Assembly: GCF_010468615.1 (NCBI RefSeq)
Contig: NZ_WUEH01000005.1
Coordinates: 124,001-188,000, forward strand
Direction of reading: 5' to 3'
From: Pseudodesulfovibrio sp. JC047
GTDB lineage: Bacteria > Desulfobacterota > Desulfovibrionia > Desulfovibrionales > Desulfovibrionaceae
Length of the DNA: 64,000 nt
Positions 34,862 to 44,398 of the stretch are shown here, in pieces. Every line of letters begins with the position of its first letter. Positions within the stretch are counted from its first letter, which is position 1. The notes below the pieces were generated by a model, which saw nothing but the letters and a program-made list of their open reading frames with translations, was not told the DNA's origin and ran no database searches. The position numbers were made by a program, and so were the translations under genes.

Positions 34862-35908
34862 GTGATTAAAGTTCTCGTTGTTGATGATTCCGCTTTCATG
34901 CGGAAGGCCATCAGCACCATGCTCGACAAAGATCCGGGTATCAGCGTGATCGGTGTGGCGCGTAATGGCCAGGAAGGCCTTGAAATGGTGCGTGAACTCA
35001 ATCCTGATGTGGTTACCATGGACATCGAAATGCCGAAAATGGACGGGTTGACCTCCCTCAGGCATATCATGATGGAATCACCGCGCCCCGTTCTCATGGT
35101 CAGTTCCCTGACCACCGAAGGAGCCGAGGCGACGCTGAAAGCCATGGAGCTTGGTGCAGTTGATTTTATTCCGAAGCAGCTTTCTAAAGTCTCTCTCGAT
35201 ATTATCAAGATTGAAAAAGACCTCATTGAGCGGGTCAAGACTGTGGCCCTGCGCAAAATGCGTCATGTGGTTCGACCTACCGCTCGAAAAAAGAAAGCAC
35301 CTTCTCTTGTACGACCTCGGATTGGGGGGCGTCCTGTTCGCGATGTCGTCGCAATCGGGGTGTCTACCGGTGGACCGCCTGTCGTTCAGAAAATTTTATC
35401 CTCTTTTCCCGCTGATTTTCCAGCTGGGATTTTGATCGCTCAACATATGCCTGCGGCTTTTACGGGGCCATTTGCCGAACGTTTGAACGGTGTCAGCAAA
35501 ATAACCGTCAAGGAAGCGCAGAATGGCGATGTCTTTCGTCCTGGACATGCCTATGTGGCCCCGGGAGGGCGGCATGTTGTTCTGGATCAGAAAGTCAGCC
35601 GAATTGACGTGGTGGTGACCGATCGACCCCGTGACGCTTTGTACAAGCCTTCAGCCAACGTACTGATCAGTTCCGTGGCCGAGGCCGTTGGCAAGCGAGG
35701 GCTTGGTGTTCTCTTGACCGGTATGGGGAATGATGGATGTGAAGGGATTCGGGACCTCAAGGAACGGGGAGGGCGTGCCTTGGCGCAGAGTGATTCAACC
35801 TGTGTCGTCTACGGGATGCCGAAATCCATTGTTGATGAGCAGTTGGCGGACGAGATCGTTGATCTGGATGATATGGCCGAGGCCATTATGGCAAATTTGT
35901 ATAAATAG
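34862..35908 (+). CDS. cheB: Chemotaxis response regulator protein-glutamate methylesterase
   Basis: About 348 residues: a receiver domain with the acidic pocket VDDSAF and phosphorylation site D in VVTMDIEMPKMDG, then a CheB esterase domain with the catalytic triad in GVSTGGPPVVQ (Ser), AQHMPAAFTGPFAERL (His) and GMGNDGCEGI (Asp). It removes methyl groups from (and can deamidate) receptor glutamates when phosphorylated by CheA. The start GTG 34862 has AAGGAG eight bases before it; a GTG 9 bases upstream is in frame but too near that site. It is the first gene of the five-gene chemosensory run. Confidence 0.95.
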   Translation: MIKVLVVDDSAFMRKAISTMLDKDPGISVIGVARNGQEGLEMVRELNPDVVTMDIEMPKMDGLTSLRHIMMESPRPVLMVSSLTTEGAEATLKAMELGAVDFIPKQLSKVSLDIIKIEKDLIERVKTVALRKMRHVVRPTARKKKAPSLVRPRIGGRPVRDVVAIGVSTGGPPVVQKILSSFPADFPAGILIAQHMPAAFTGPFAERLNGVSKITVKEAQNGDVFRPGHAYVAPGGRHVVLDQKVSRIDVVVTDRPRDALYKPSANVLISSVAEAVGKRGLGVLLTGMGNDGCEGIRDLKERGGRALAQSDSTCVVYGMPKSIVDEQLADEIVDLDDMAEAIMANLYK

Positions 35909-35952
35909 AATCGTGTGAGTGACGCTTACTGTCTGTATGGGGGACTGGAATC

Positions 35953-37890
35953 ATGGTGGAATGCTCTGAATATATTGTGCTTTTAGGAAGTGACAACAAG
36001 GAAGTTGTTCGGGAAAGTGCGTTCAAGGCAGGCGAAAATAATTGTGTCGAAGCCGTGCCTAAATTGGCAGAATTACTTCAGACACATCATTTGGGTATTC
36101 AGGAAGCCGTTGACAGCTCTTTGCGCAAGATCGGTGGAAAGGATGTCGTGTTGGCTGTCATTCCTTTGCTGCGTTCCGATGAAGCCCCGGTTCGTAATTT
36201 GGCCATGGATATCCTGCGAGAAGTCGGTCATCAAGACATCGGGTCTCTTGTTGATCTGATCGATGATGCGGATGCGGATATTAGAATTTTCATTTCGGAT
36301 ATTCTGGGATCGACCAAAAGTCCTTTGGCGGTGCCTCCTTTGTGCGACGCTTTGCTGAAAGACCCGGAAGTCAATGTCCGGTATCAGGCTGCCGTGAGTC
36401 TTGGAGAGTTGGGCATGGACGAAGCCATTCCCAGTTTGAACAAGGCCATCGGCGATGAGGAGTGGGTTCAGTATTCGGTGATCGAGGCCTTGACGAAGAT
36501 CGGGCACGCCAGTTCTGTGGACGCTCTGGTCAAGGCGTTGGATACCGCTTCAGATCTGGTGGCCTCCATGATTATCGATGCTCTCGGTGAATTGGGCAAT
36601 GTCAAGGCGGTGACCATGTTGCTCAGGCGGATGAGCGATTCTCCAACCGCCTTGCGGAACAAGATCGTCAAGGCCGTGGTCAAGATCCTTGGTGGAAAAT
36701 CCCTGACTCTCTTGAGTTCTGATGAACGCGAACGGTTCCGCCGATACTTGTTGGTGGCCTTGCGGGACGAAGATGTGGAAATTCAGGACGCTGCCATTCA
36801 GGGGTTGGCCTATGTTGGAGGCGAAGAGGCATCCAGAGGTATTCTTCAGATTGCCGGAGCCTTGGATCAGGATCGGGATCAGGACCGATTGCAATCCATT
36901 ATCGCTTTCCTGGCTGAGATAGGGATGACCGAAGCCCTCAAGGAGGGGGTGCTCGGAGATGATCCCGGCGTGGCAAAAGTCGCTGTGCAGGTCTTGTCGC
37001 AAATCGCGCCGAGCGAGTGTGTGGCACAGAATGATGTGTGTGGTGTGCTGATGGATGCGTTTTGGAAAGTCGCTCTTCCGTTGCAACGGCAGATTGTCAG
37101 CGCCATTGCCCAGCGGGGACGTCCCCAGACCAAGGATTTTTTCATTCGAGTTTTGGCTGACCACACGGACGGAACCGTTTTGAAAAGTGCCGTTTATCTT
37201 TTGGGTGAAAAACTTCAATTGGCTGAAGTTACCGAAAATATTTTCCCGTTATTGCATCATCAGTACGATGATGTGAAGGAAGCGGCTTTGGATGCCTGTA
37301 TAGCCATTGGCACTCAGGACGTGCAGAAACGGTTTCAAAAAATGTTTGTCAGTGACAATGCGGTGGAGCGGCTTATGGCCGCGTATGCCTTGGGCAAGTT
37401 TGAGTCCGAGGATAATCTCGCGATTCTCCAGCGAGCGGTGGAGGATGAGGAGTCGGATGTCCGTCGGGTCGCTATCGAAGGATTGGCTTCTTTTACGGAA
37501 TTCAGGGACGCATGGCTGCCTCTGGTCTTGCAACGGTTGAATGATGAAAGCAAGGATGTGCGCCTGACAGTCGTCGAGACGTTGGGGCAGAATTACGATG
37601 GGGAAACCTTGCCACATCTTATTGATACATTGGATGATGAAGACGATTGGGTCAAAATTCGGGCCATGGACGCTTTGGGTGAGCATGGCGCGCAGGAGGC
37701 AGTGCCTCTCATGATCGATATGTTGCAGGATTCCAATCGATTCGTGGTGATGAAGGCCGTGGAAGCCTTGGGGAACATCGGCGGACCGAAGGCCTTTGCC
37801 GCATTATTGCAGGTGACCAATAGCGATGAATATGAATTGGTGAGTGCTGCCGAGGAAGCCATTCTCCGGATTCAGGAAGCGCAGGAGTAA
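35953..37890 (+). CDS. HEAT-repeat protein of the chemosensory cluster
   Basis: A 645-residue protein built nearly entirely of PBS-lyase-type HEAT repeats, about 18-20 of them, each with the pattern of paired helices and a central D-x-x-V/R turn (for example VRYQAAVSLGELGMDEAIPSLNKAI, DDWVKIRAMDALGEHGAQEAVPLMIDML). The full length forms an alpha solenoid for protein binding, with no signal peptide or membrane part. It is 8 bases before cheR and 44 after cheB, so it belongs to the same operon. It could scaffold CheA and CheB/CheR or bind a partner instead of CheW; the partner is not known. Confidence 0.88.
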   Translation: MVECSEYIVLLGSDNKEVVRESAFKAGENNCVEAVPKLAELLQTHHLGIQEAVDSSLRKIGGKDVVLAVIPLLRSDEAPVRNLAMDILREVGHQDIGSLVDLIDDADADIRIFISDILGSTKSPLAVPPLCDALLKDPEVNVRYQAAVSLGELGMDEAIPSLNKAIGDEEWVQYSVIEALTKIGHASSVDALVKALDTASDLVASMIIDALGELGNVKAVTMLLRRMSDSPTALRNKIVKAVVKILGGKSLTLLSSDERERFRRYLLVALRDEDVEIQDAAIQGLAYVGGEEASRGILQIAGALDQDRDQDRLQSIIAFLAEIGMTEALKEGVLGDDPGVAKVAVQVLSQIAPSECVAQNDVCGVLMDAFWKVALPLQRQIVSAIAQRGRPQTKDFFIRVLADHTDGTVLKSAVYLLGEKLQLAEVTENIFPLLHHQYDDVKEAALDACIAIGTQDVQKRFQKMFVSDNAVERLMAAYALGKFESEDNLAILQRAVEDEESDVRRVAIEGLASFTEFRDAWLPLVLQRLNDESKDVRLTVVETLGQNYDGETLPHLIDTLDDEDDWVKIRAMDALGEHGAQEAVPLMIDMLQDSNRFVVMKAVEALGNIGGPKAFAALLQVTNSDEYELVSAAEEAILRIQEAQE

Positions 37891-37898
37891 GGGGGGGC

Positions 37899-38774
37899 AT
37901 GTCGTCTTTATTTTCCAAGACTATATCGCTTGGCAAGACTCTCAAGATTACTGACCAGGAATTTCTTCATCTGCGAGATTACATCTATGCGGAATGTGGA
38001 ATATTTGTGGCTGATAACCGGAAATATCTGATTGAAAACAGATTGGGAAATCGGCTGAAGAAGTTGAATCTCAAAAATTTTGATGAATATTACAATCTAC
38101 TTCGGTTTGATGCCTGTCGGGCCGCTGAAATCAAAAAGCTTTTTGAAGTTATTACCACAAATGAAACCAGCTTTTATCGGAACCCACCGCAACTTACGGT
38201 GTTTCAGAAAGAAATATTGAGCGAGGTGGTGGGGAGGTGTCGGCGAAATGGGAAGAAATTGCGTATCTGGTCGGCAGGGTGTTCCACTGGAGAGGAACCG
38301 TATACCATTTCCTTGATCGCGCATGAGTTGCTCAAAAGTGAGATTGGGGCCTGGGATATCCGAATTACGGCAAATGACCTTTCAGAGCGGGTGTTGGAGT
38401 CTGCCCGACGCGGTGTGTACAATGATTATACGCTCAGAACGACTCCGCCGGAGATTCTTTCCCGGTATTTCGACAGGGATGAGGGGCTGAACAAGATCAA
38501 GCCCGAAGTCAAACGACTCGTCAGTTTCAGCCAGATCAATCTCAAGGATCGGATGCAATTGAAGCGGGTTGAGCGATCGCAGATTATTTTTTGCCGAAAT
38601 GTCATCATCTATTTTGACGATGCCATGAAGAAACATGTTATCAACGCATTCTATGACAATTTGCTCCCGGGCGGGTACTTGATTATCGGGCATTCCGAAT
38701 CGTTGCACACTATTGCGCGCGCATTCAAGCCCATTCATTATCCCGGAGCGATCATTTACAAGAAGGAAGAATAA
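37899..38774 (+). CDS. cheR: Chemotaxis protein methyltransferase
   Basis: A 291-residue SAM-dependent enzyme that methylates glutamates of receptors. The N-terminal helical domain (ITDQEFLHLRDYIYAECGIFVADNRKYLIENRL) is followed by the catalytic domain with TTNETSFYRNP, the SAM motif WSAGCSTGEEPYTISL and IIFCRNVIIYFD. It starts 8 bases after the HEAT gene and lacks a C-terminal TPR or receiver extension. No receptor gene is within the window, so its substrates are encoded elsewhere. Confidence 0.95.
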   Translation: MSSLFSKTISLGKTLKITDQEFLHLRDYIYAECGIFVADNRKYLIENRLGNRLKKLNLKNFDEYYNLLRFDACRAAEIKKLFEVITTNETSFYRNPPQLTVFQKEILSEVVGRCRRNGKKLRIWSAGCSTGEEPYTISLIAHELLKSEIGAWDIRITANDLSERVLESARRGVYNDYTLRTTPPEILSRYFDRDEGLNKIKPEVKRLVSFSQINLKDRMQLKRVERSQIIFCRNVIIYFDDAMKKHVINAFYDNLLPGGYLIIGHSESLHTIARAFKPIHYPGAIIYKKEE

Positions 38775-38836
38775 AATGATTCTGTCACTATATGGAATTG
38801 ATTATTGGGAAAAGGCCATGCTATTCAGGGGGAGTC

Positions 38837-39205
38837 ATGTCTAAACATATTCTGATAGTGGACGATTCAAAGACTGTACGGAATCTTGTTGCATTCATTA
38901 TGAAAAAAGAAGGCTTCAAGGTGACGACAGCGGAAGATGGTTTGGATGGCCTTGAAAAGCTCTATAGCTTGACAGAGGTCGACCTTATTGTTTCGGATGT
39001 CAATATGCCACGTATGGATGGATTGACGTTTATCAAAACAGTGAGAGAACAGGCGGCATATCGGGATATTCCTATCGTGGTGCTTTCAACAGAAGGACAG
39101 GATCGCGATGTGGAGACCGGGTTGATCGTTGGGGCGAACCTGTACATGATTAAACCTGCACAGCCTGAAAAACTTGTAAGAAATGTCAAGATGCTGCTGG
39201 GGTAG
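38837..39205 (+). CDS. cheY: CheY-type response regulator
   Basis: A 122-residue single receiver domain. Start ATG 38837 follows GGGGGAG; a longer in-frame start is less well supported. It has the acidic pair DD near the start (ILIVDDSKTVR), the phosphorylation site D in DLIVSDVNMPRMDG, the T of LSTEGQ and the K of KPAQPEK. It would carry the CheA signal to an output, either a motor or a non-motility target. It sits between cheR and cheA. Confidence 0.93.
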   Translation: MSKHILIVDDSKTVRNLVAFIMKKEGFKVTTAEDGLDGLEKLYSLTEVDLIVSDVNMPRMDGLTFIKTVREQAAYRDIPIVVLSTEGQDRDVETGLIVGANLYMIKPAQPEKLVRNVKMLLG

Positions 39206-39306
39206 GGCTTTTTTGCTAACGGCTTTGTGATGAAAACACAGCCAAGACGGCAGTGACGGTTTCGTTGGTACGGGTGCAACGGGACGGTGTTGCCAGAGGT
39301 ATTTCG

Positions 39307-42240
39307 ATGAGCCAGGACTTTCTTGATCCAGAAATCTTGTTCGATTTTTTTGCTGAAGCAAAAGAACACTTGGAAACCATCGAGCCAAATCTGTTGGAGC
39401 TGGAAAAAAGCCCTGACAATCTCGGTTTGCTCAATGAGATTTTCAGACCCATGCATTCGCTCAAGGGAGCGTCAGGGTTTCTTGGCCTGAACAAGATCAA
39501 CGGTTTGGCGCACAAGGCGGAGAACATCCTTGATGAACTCCGTCAAGGATCAATGCAAGTGACCACTGGGATCATGGATTTGATTCTGTCGGCCACAGAT
39601 GCCTTGCGAACCATGGTGGATAATCTGGAAACCAATGGTGTCGAAGGGGACGTGGATACGGCTCCCATCATCGCTCAAATCGAAGCGGCATTGGTCGGGA
39701 AAATCCCGGAGGGTGTCCCGACGGCTGAGCCGGAGACCGCCCCTGCTCAGGATGATGCCGGGGTGATCGAATCTGAACGTGTGGCGGAGGACGCTGTTTC
39801 AATGGTTGCTGAAGAACTTTTTGATCCCCAACCGGATCCTGATTTTGATACGACGCCATATGCTTTGACAACTGTCGGAGAAGGTCATTTGGCTGATTTT
39901 CTCGAAGAAGCGAACGAGATTGTGGAAAATCTCAATCGGTGCCTGCTGTCCTTGGAGGGCGAGCCGGATGGCCGAGATGAATTGATCAACGATACGTTCA
40001 GGTATTTTCACAATTTGAAAGGAAACAGCGGGATCATTGGTTTCAAGGAATTGAATTCCTTGACCCATGAAGCAGAGACGCTGTTGAACAAGGTTCGCAA
40101 GGGGGAAATCGAATCCAGTCAGGGGTTGATTGATCTTTTGTTGGCGAGTGTTGATCTCATTGAAGCGTTGGTTGGCAAGGTGAATGTCGAAACCAACAAG
40201 GTCGAACCGCTCGATACCAGCGTGATGGTGCAGGTGCTGCAAAAGGTAACGGAAGATGGTGATGCTTCCGCCGTGCTCGGATTGTTTCCCGGGTCCAAGG
40301 CGGCTTCGAGTGCCGAGACTTCGGCTCCGGCAAAAGAGCCGGATTCTTCTGCATTGAAAGAAGCTGTTTCCGCGTCAGAAGAGACATCGGTGTCGGCTGG
40401 CGAGTATGATCCGGAAGATGTTGCGCTATTCGTTCAGACGATCAATCAACAGCTGGAATCAGCCGTTGTCGCTCTTTCTCTGCTCAGAAAAGATGCCGGG
40501 CAGACCGATATCGTGGATGGATTGTTCAGGACGTTTCAGACGATTCAGAATTCCACCGGATATATGGGGTTGGATGAAATCAAGGAATACTCTTCCCGAA
40601 CGGTCGGTCTGATCGATCAGGGACGGAAGACGGACATGGATTTTACCTTGATGTTGGATATCCTCGATCAGGAATTTGCGATTCTCAAGGATATGATTTT
40701 GAAGGCCTTGGAGGAACTGACTGGAAGTCCGGTCGAGGACCCGACGAAAAAAATGAACAAGCGGAAGGTTGGTTCATCGAAGAAACCCTCTCAAAAAGCG
40801 CAGCCAAGGGCTGATTCGGCATCTTCTTCGGTGTCGGCTCCTGTTGCAAAGGCACCGGAAAAGCCTGCGCCTTCTGTCCCCAAGCCCACGCCAGTGGCTT
40901 CGCCTGAGCCGATTGCAACACCTGTTGCCACGACTCCTGTCAAGGCGGGCGGGAAAAAACGCGTGGTGAATCCTTCTCCTGTCAGACCCAAGGCTTCAAG
41001 TACGATTCGTGTGGATCATCATAAGCTCGACCATTTGATGAATGTTATTGGTGAATTGATTATCAATAGAAATAGATATGCCATGCTGGCTCGTGCCCTG
41101 GAGGAAGGGCAGGAAGAAGTACACGTGGTGGCCCAGCAGTTGACAGAAACAACGTATGCCATGGCTCGTATTTCGGATGATCTTCAGGATACCATCATGA
41201 AAGTTCGTATGGTGCCTGTACAGACCGTCTTTTCCCGTTTCCCGCGTCTGGTTCGTGACTTGAGCCGCAAGTCGGGCAAGCAGGTCGAACTCATCATGGA
41301 AGGCGAAGAGACTGAATTCGATAAATCCGTGGTCGAGGAAATTGGTGATCCGTTGGTTCATTTGGTCCGAAATGCTGTGGATCACGGTCTTGAAGATGAG
41401 GCCGAGCGAGTGCGTTTGGGCAAAAAGCCCAAGGGGCATGTCTGGTTGCGTGCATACCACAAGGGCAATTCCGTTGCCATTGAAGTGGAAGATGACGGGC
41501 GGGGCATGGACCCGGAAAAGCTCAAGGCTGTGGCGATTCGCAAGGGAATTTTGACCCCGGAAGAAGCCAATGTCATGGATGATCGAGAGACGCTGGACCT
41601 GATTTTCGCTCCGGGATTTTCTTCTGCCGAAAAGGTGACGGATATTTCTGGCCGGGGTGTCGGTATGGATGTGGTCAAGACCAACATCAAGAATCTCAAG
41701 GGCAGCGTCCACACCAAGTCTGAAGTCGGGAAGGGAACCAAATTGACGCTGACGTTGCCGCTGACTCTGGCTATTATCGACGCCCTGATGGTTCAGGTTG
41801 CGGGCGATACGTTTGCTATTCCACTTGATGCGGTTTCCGAAACAACGAAGATCGAAGTGGAAAAACTGTCTGACGTCAACAATCGGAAGGCTGTCACTCT
41901 GCGGGGTGAGGTTTTGGGATTGGTGGAACTGGCCGAATTGCTCGGCCTGCCGCAATCCATGGACGACAGGGATGTTTTGCCCATGGTAGTGATTCAGGAT
42001 AATGATCGTCGGCTTGGATTGGTTGTTGATAGGCTCTTGGAGCGACAGGAAATAGTTATCAAGCCCTTGGGGCAGTATCTTAACAATTTCAATTTGCAAG
42101 GGCTGTCTGGTGCCACGATTATGGGTGACGGGTCTGTTGTACTTATTTTGGACCCTCATGAAATATACAGCATTTCGACACAGCTCGGACGAAAGCAGGA
42201 AACCCTGACTGTTGCGGGCGCGTTACCAAATTCCAAGTAG
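39307..42240 (+). CDS. cheA: Chemotaxis histidine kinase CheA with three Hpt-like modules
   Basis: About 977 residues; start ATG 39307 with AGAGG upstream. The first Hpt has H50 in MHSLKGASGFLG; the second has H235 in FHNLKGNSGIIG; a third, at about 380-465, keeps the fold (TFQTIQNSTGYMGL) but has Gln411 where the histidine should be. A proline/alanine-rich linker (about 480-570) follows, then P3 dimerisation, P4 kinase (HLVRNAVDHGLE N-box, DDGRGMD, GRGVGMDVVK) and P5 (CheW-like) ending at EIYSIS. No receiver domain is present. It would autophosphorylate and feed CheY and CheB. No cheW gene is adjacent. A strong terminator follows. Confidence 0.93.
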   Translation: MSQDFLDPEILFDFFAEAKEHLETIEPNLLELEKSPDNLGLLNEIFRPMHSLKGASGFLGLNKINGLAHKAENILDELRQGSMQVTTGIMDLILSATDALRTMVDNLETNGVEGDVDTAPIIAQIEAALVGKIPEGVPTAEPETAPAQDDAGVIESERVAEDAVSMVAEELFDPQPDPDFDTTPYALTTVGEGHLADFLEEANEIVENLNRCLLSLEGEPDGRDELINDTFRYFHNLKGNSGIIGFKELNSLTHEAETLLNKVRKGEIESSQGLIDLLLASVDLIEALVGKVNVETNKVEPLDTSVMVQVLQKVTEDGDASAVLGLFPGSKAASSAETSAPAKEPDSSALKEAVSASEETSVSAGEYDPEDVALFVQTINQQLESAVVALSLLRKDAGQTDIVDGLFRTFQTIQNSTGYMGLDEIKEYSSRTVGLIDQGRKTDMDFTLMLDILDQEFAILKDMILKALEELTGSPVEDPTKKMNKRKVGSSKKPSQKAQPRADSASSSVSAPVAKAPEKPAPSVPKPTPVASPEPIATPVATTPVKAGGKKRVVNPSPVRPKASSTIRVDHHKLDHLMNVIGELIINRNRYAMLARALEEGQEEVHVVAQQLTETTYAMARISDDLQDTIMKVRMVPVQTVFSRFPRLVRDLSRKSGKQVELIMEGEETEFDKSVVEEIGDPLVHLVRNAVDHGLEDEAERVRLGKKPKGHVWLRAYHKGNSVAIEVEDDGRGMDPEKLKAVAIRKGILTPEEANVMDDRETLDLIFAPGFSSAEKVTDISGRGVGMDVVKTNIKNLKGSVHTKSEVGKGTKLTLTLPLTLAIIDALMVQVAGDTFAIPLDAVSETTKIEVEKLSDVNNRKAVTLRGEVLGLVELAELLGLPQSMDDRDVLPMVVIQDNDRRLGLVVDRLLERQEIVIKPLGQYLNNFNLQGLSGATIMGDGSVVLILDPHEIYSISTQLGRKQETLTVAGALPNSK

Positions 42241-42260
42241 TCTTTAGAAACTGAATGAAA

Positions 42261-42286
42261 AAGCCGGAAAGCATATGCTTTCCGGC
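42261..42286. terminator. Bidirectional terminator between cheA and the membrane gene
   Basis: AAGCCGGAAAGC / GCTTTCCGGCTT is a perfect 12-bp stem followed by TTTTTT; it also has an A-run on the other side, so it can stop both convergent genes. Confidence 0.9.
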
Positions 42287-42313
42287 TTTTTTTTGTCAGA
42301 TTTGGTCCGGCCT

Positions 42314-43240
42314 CTAGAGCATGGTGAACAGATTGATGGTGGTCATGATGTTCAAGGTATGCAACAGCCAGAAGATGAGTAGGGCCACGAAAGTTAGTCC
42401 TTTGAGCCTGAGTGGTGATGCGCTGCGGGCAATAAGAATCCACAGGAGCATACAGACAACGCCCAGAGCAATGACGCCGCCCCAGGCAAAAACCAGTGGC
42501 GTGCCCAGAACCAACGTCTTGTAGGACGGCGGCAGGACGGCATACAGCCAGCCTTGACATGCCAGAAAACCGATCATCGGCAGTGTGGCCCACCGTGCAG
42601 CGAGTTTCAGAGAAAAGTTGTAATAGTCTCGGCCGAAGTCGTCCTTGTTGCGTCTCAGTACGAGGTAGGCTGCGCTCAGTGCTGCGGCCGCAGACATCGT
42701 CAGCAGGGCATACATGGTGGACATGGGCAAAATCATGCCGGCGGCAGCAGCCACGGCTGTTTCCGACGGTGTGCCATGAGACAGAGTCCAAGCTATTTTG
42801 GCAGGAATGGCCAGTGCGACACAGGTCAGAGCCGCAAGGGATGCGACCATTCCCAATGTCATGTGCAGTCCTTTGTTCGTGCGCATTTTTTTCCACGTCG
42901 TGAAATAGATGAGGCTCACAAACGCGAAGACGCCAAAGGCCACAAATGTGTCCAAAAGAGGGGAATTTAGCGAGAACAGGGCGTGGATGTATTGCGGGAA
43001 CTTGGTTAGGGCCACGGCATAGGCCGCACCATCGACAATCAGAAGAAGGATGAGGAGTACCAACCCCATGGCACCGATCTGTTGGCCGTATTTGTCGAAA
43101 AAGACCCGTTTTTTGGTTTTTGCGGATATCTCACCGAGAATGGCGATCGCGGGGCTGCCTATGGCACCCATGCCGAGCAGGCTGAAAAATGCCGGGGCCA
43201 GCAGGAATGCGACCATAGTCAAGGTTTCTTGTGTATTCAT
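42314..43240 (-). CDS. Integral membrane protein of unknown function, about nine segments
   Basis: About 308 residues. The start is taken at ATG 43240 (MNTQETLTMVAFLLAP), since the longer reading from 43333 adds a basic, unlikely leader. Hydrophobic stretches span most of the protein (VAFLLAPAFFSLLGMGAIG, GLVLLILLLIVDGAAYAVAL, MVASLAALTCVALAIPA, LTFVALLIFWLLHTLNIM). No motif of a transporter or respiratory complex is evident, although the arrangement and few charged residues recall heme-carrying membrane subunits. It is convergent with cheA and alone on its strand. Confidence 0.65.
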   Translation of the reverse strand: MNTQETLTMVAFLLAPAFFSLLGMGAIGSPAIAILGEISAKTKKRVFFDKYGQQIGAMGLVLLILLLIVDGAAYAVALTKFPQYIHALFSLNSPLLDTFVAFGVFAFVSLIYFTTWKKMRTNKGLHMTLGMVASLAALTCVALAIPAKIAWTLSHGTPSETAVAAAAGMILPMSTMYALLTMSAAAALSAAYLVLRRNKDDFGRDYYNFSLKLAARWATLPMIGFLACQGWLYAVLPPSYKTLVLGTPLVFAWGGVIALGVVCMLLWILIARSASPLRLKGLTFVALLIFWLLHTLNIMTTINLFTML

Positions 43241-43438
43241 GATTGATTGGAACTCCGATTTTCTGTGCATTGCCCACCATCTGTGTGCGCGTCTTTTTTT
43301 GCCTGAAAAACGTCTGTCATGCAAGGTTTGCATAGAGCCTCTCCTGAGAGAGGTTTTTTATCGATCCCTTGCAAAAAGGGCGAGTATCACTTAATTTCCT
43401 AAAGGATGTTTAATCGTGAGAATGCGGAGAAATCAATA

Positions 43439-44329
43439 ATGGTCCAATTGAAGCTTGTTTCACTTCTTCTTGTGACGCTTTTGTTTGTCGGGTGTACGAC
43501 CACCGGGAAAAATGCGGTCACGGCTTCGGCAAGTACGGAATGGCGTATCAAAAGTCTTGAAGAAGGATTTCTGAATCTTCGGGAACAGCAACGGACGATG
43601 GCGAACGAAACTGCCGTGGCAAATGCTGCAATTGAACAACAATTGGCTGATCTTGAATCAGAGATTGCGGCCCTTCGAGCGATAACTCCTCCGGTTTCAT
43701 CTTCGGTAAAATCCAAGGAGCCAGTCGCGGAGGAAGCGTGGGCGACGGATTTGAAGCCCGAGGACGAAGGGTGGGTTGATGGTCAGAAATCGACAGACAA
43801 ATCCGCTGTCCAGAATGATGACGAACAGCCTTGGGCCACGGTTCCACAAGCTCCTGTGATTGTCCCGGAACCCAAAGTCGTGTCCCGCCCTGTGGCCAAA
43901 GCCGCTCCCAAAGCCGCTCCCAAGCCAGTTCCTTCGGTCACAAAAAAAGCATCAGGTCCCAAGTCGTTGTATGCTCTGGGATTGTCACAGTACAATGCCG
44001 AGCAGTTTGACGCGTCTCGGGCGACATTCGATCAATTCCTTCAGAAATATCCGAACAATACGTTGGCTGCGAACGCCTTGTATTGGAAAGGCGAGACGTA
44101 TTATTCTCAAAAGTCCTATGCCCAAGCCATTTTGACCTTCAAGGAAGTCACCGGACGTTTTTCAAAGCATCTCAAATCAGCCTCCGCGCTTTTGAAGATC
44201 GGGATGTCGTATGAAAACGTCGGAGATACCGAAAATGCGGTTTTTTATCTCCGTGCCCTGGTGGAGGATTTTCCCAAAAGTGATGCTGCCACTCTTGGCC
44301 GAAAGGCATTGAATCGTTTGGGAGGATAG
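43439..44329 (+). CDS. cpoB: Tol-Pal system / cell-division coordinator CpoB-like lipoprotein
   Basis: About 296 residues. Start ATG 43439 with GGAGA upstream; the leader MVQLKLVSLLLVTLLFVGC has a lipobox (LFVGC), so it is anchored to a membrane. A short coiled coil (WRIKSLEEGFLNLREQQRTMANE) and an alanine/proline-rich linker precede three TPR units (SLYALGLSQYNAEQFDASRATFDQFLQKYPN is the first) as in YbgF/CpoB, which couples peptidoglycan synthesis to Tol-Pal. The usual tol genes are not next to it; dprA is 69 bases downstream. The lipobox is a variation on the usual soluble periplasmic CpoB. Confidence 0.85.
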   Translation: MVQLKLVSLLLVTLLFVGCTTTGKNAVTASASTEWRIKSLEEGFLNLREQQRTMANETAVANAAIEQQLADLESEIAALRAITPPVSSSVKSKEPVAEEAWATDLKPEDEGWVDGQKSTDKSAVQNDDEQPWATVPQAPVIVPEPKVVSRPVAKAAPKAAPKPVPSVTKKASGPKSLYALGLSQYNAEQFDASRATFDQFLQKYPNNTLAANALYWKGETYYSQKSYAQAILTFKEVTGRFSKHLKSASALLKIGMSYENVGDTENAVFYLRALVEDFPKSDAATLGRKALNRLGG

Positions 44330-44398
44330 TGACTGCGTTGCATCGGGCGGTGACTGGGGAGAGTGATTGTTGAGTGTCGTATCAAGGGACCTGTTTGA

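Noticed and set aside
40996-42159. A 387-codon minus-strand frame opposite cheA
   Set aside because: It is the complement of a conserved kinase and owes its length to codon bias; no similarity is apparent.
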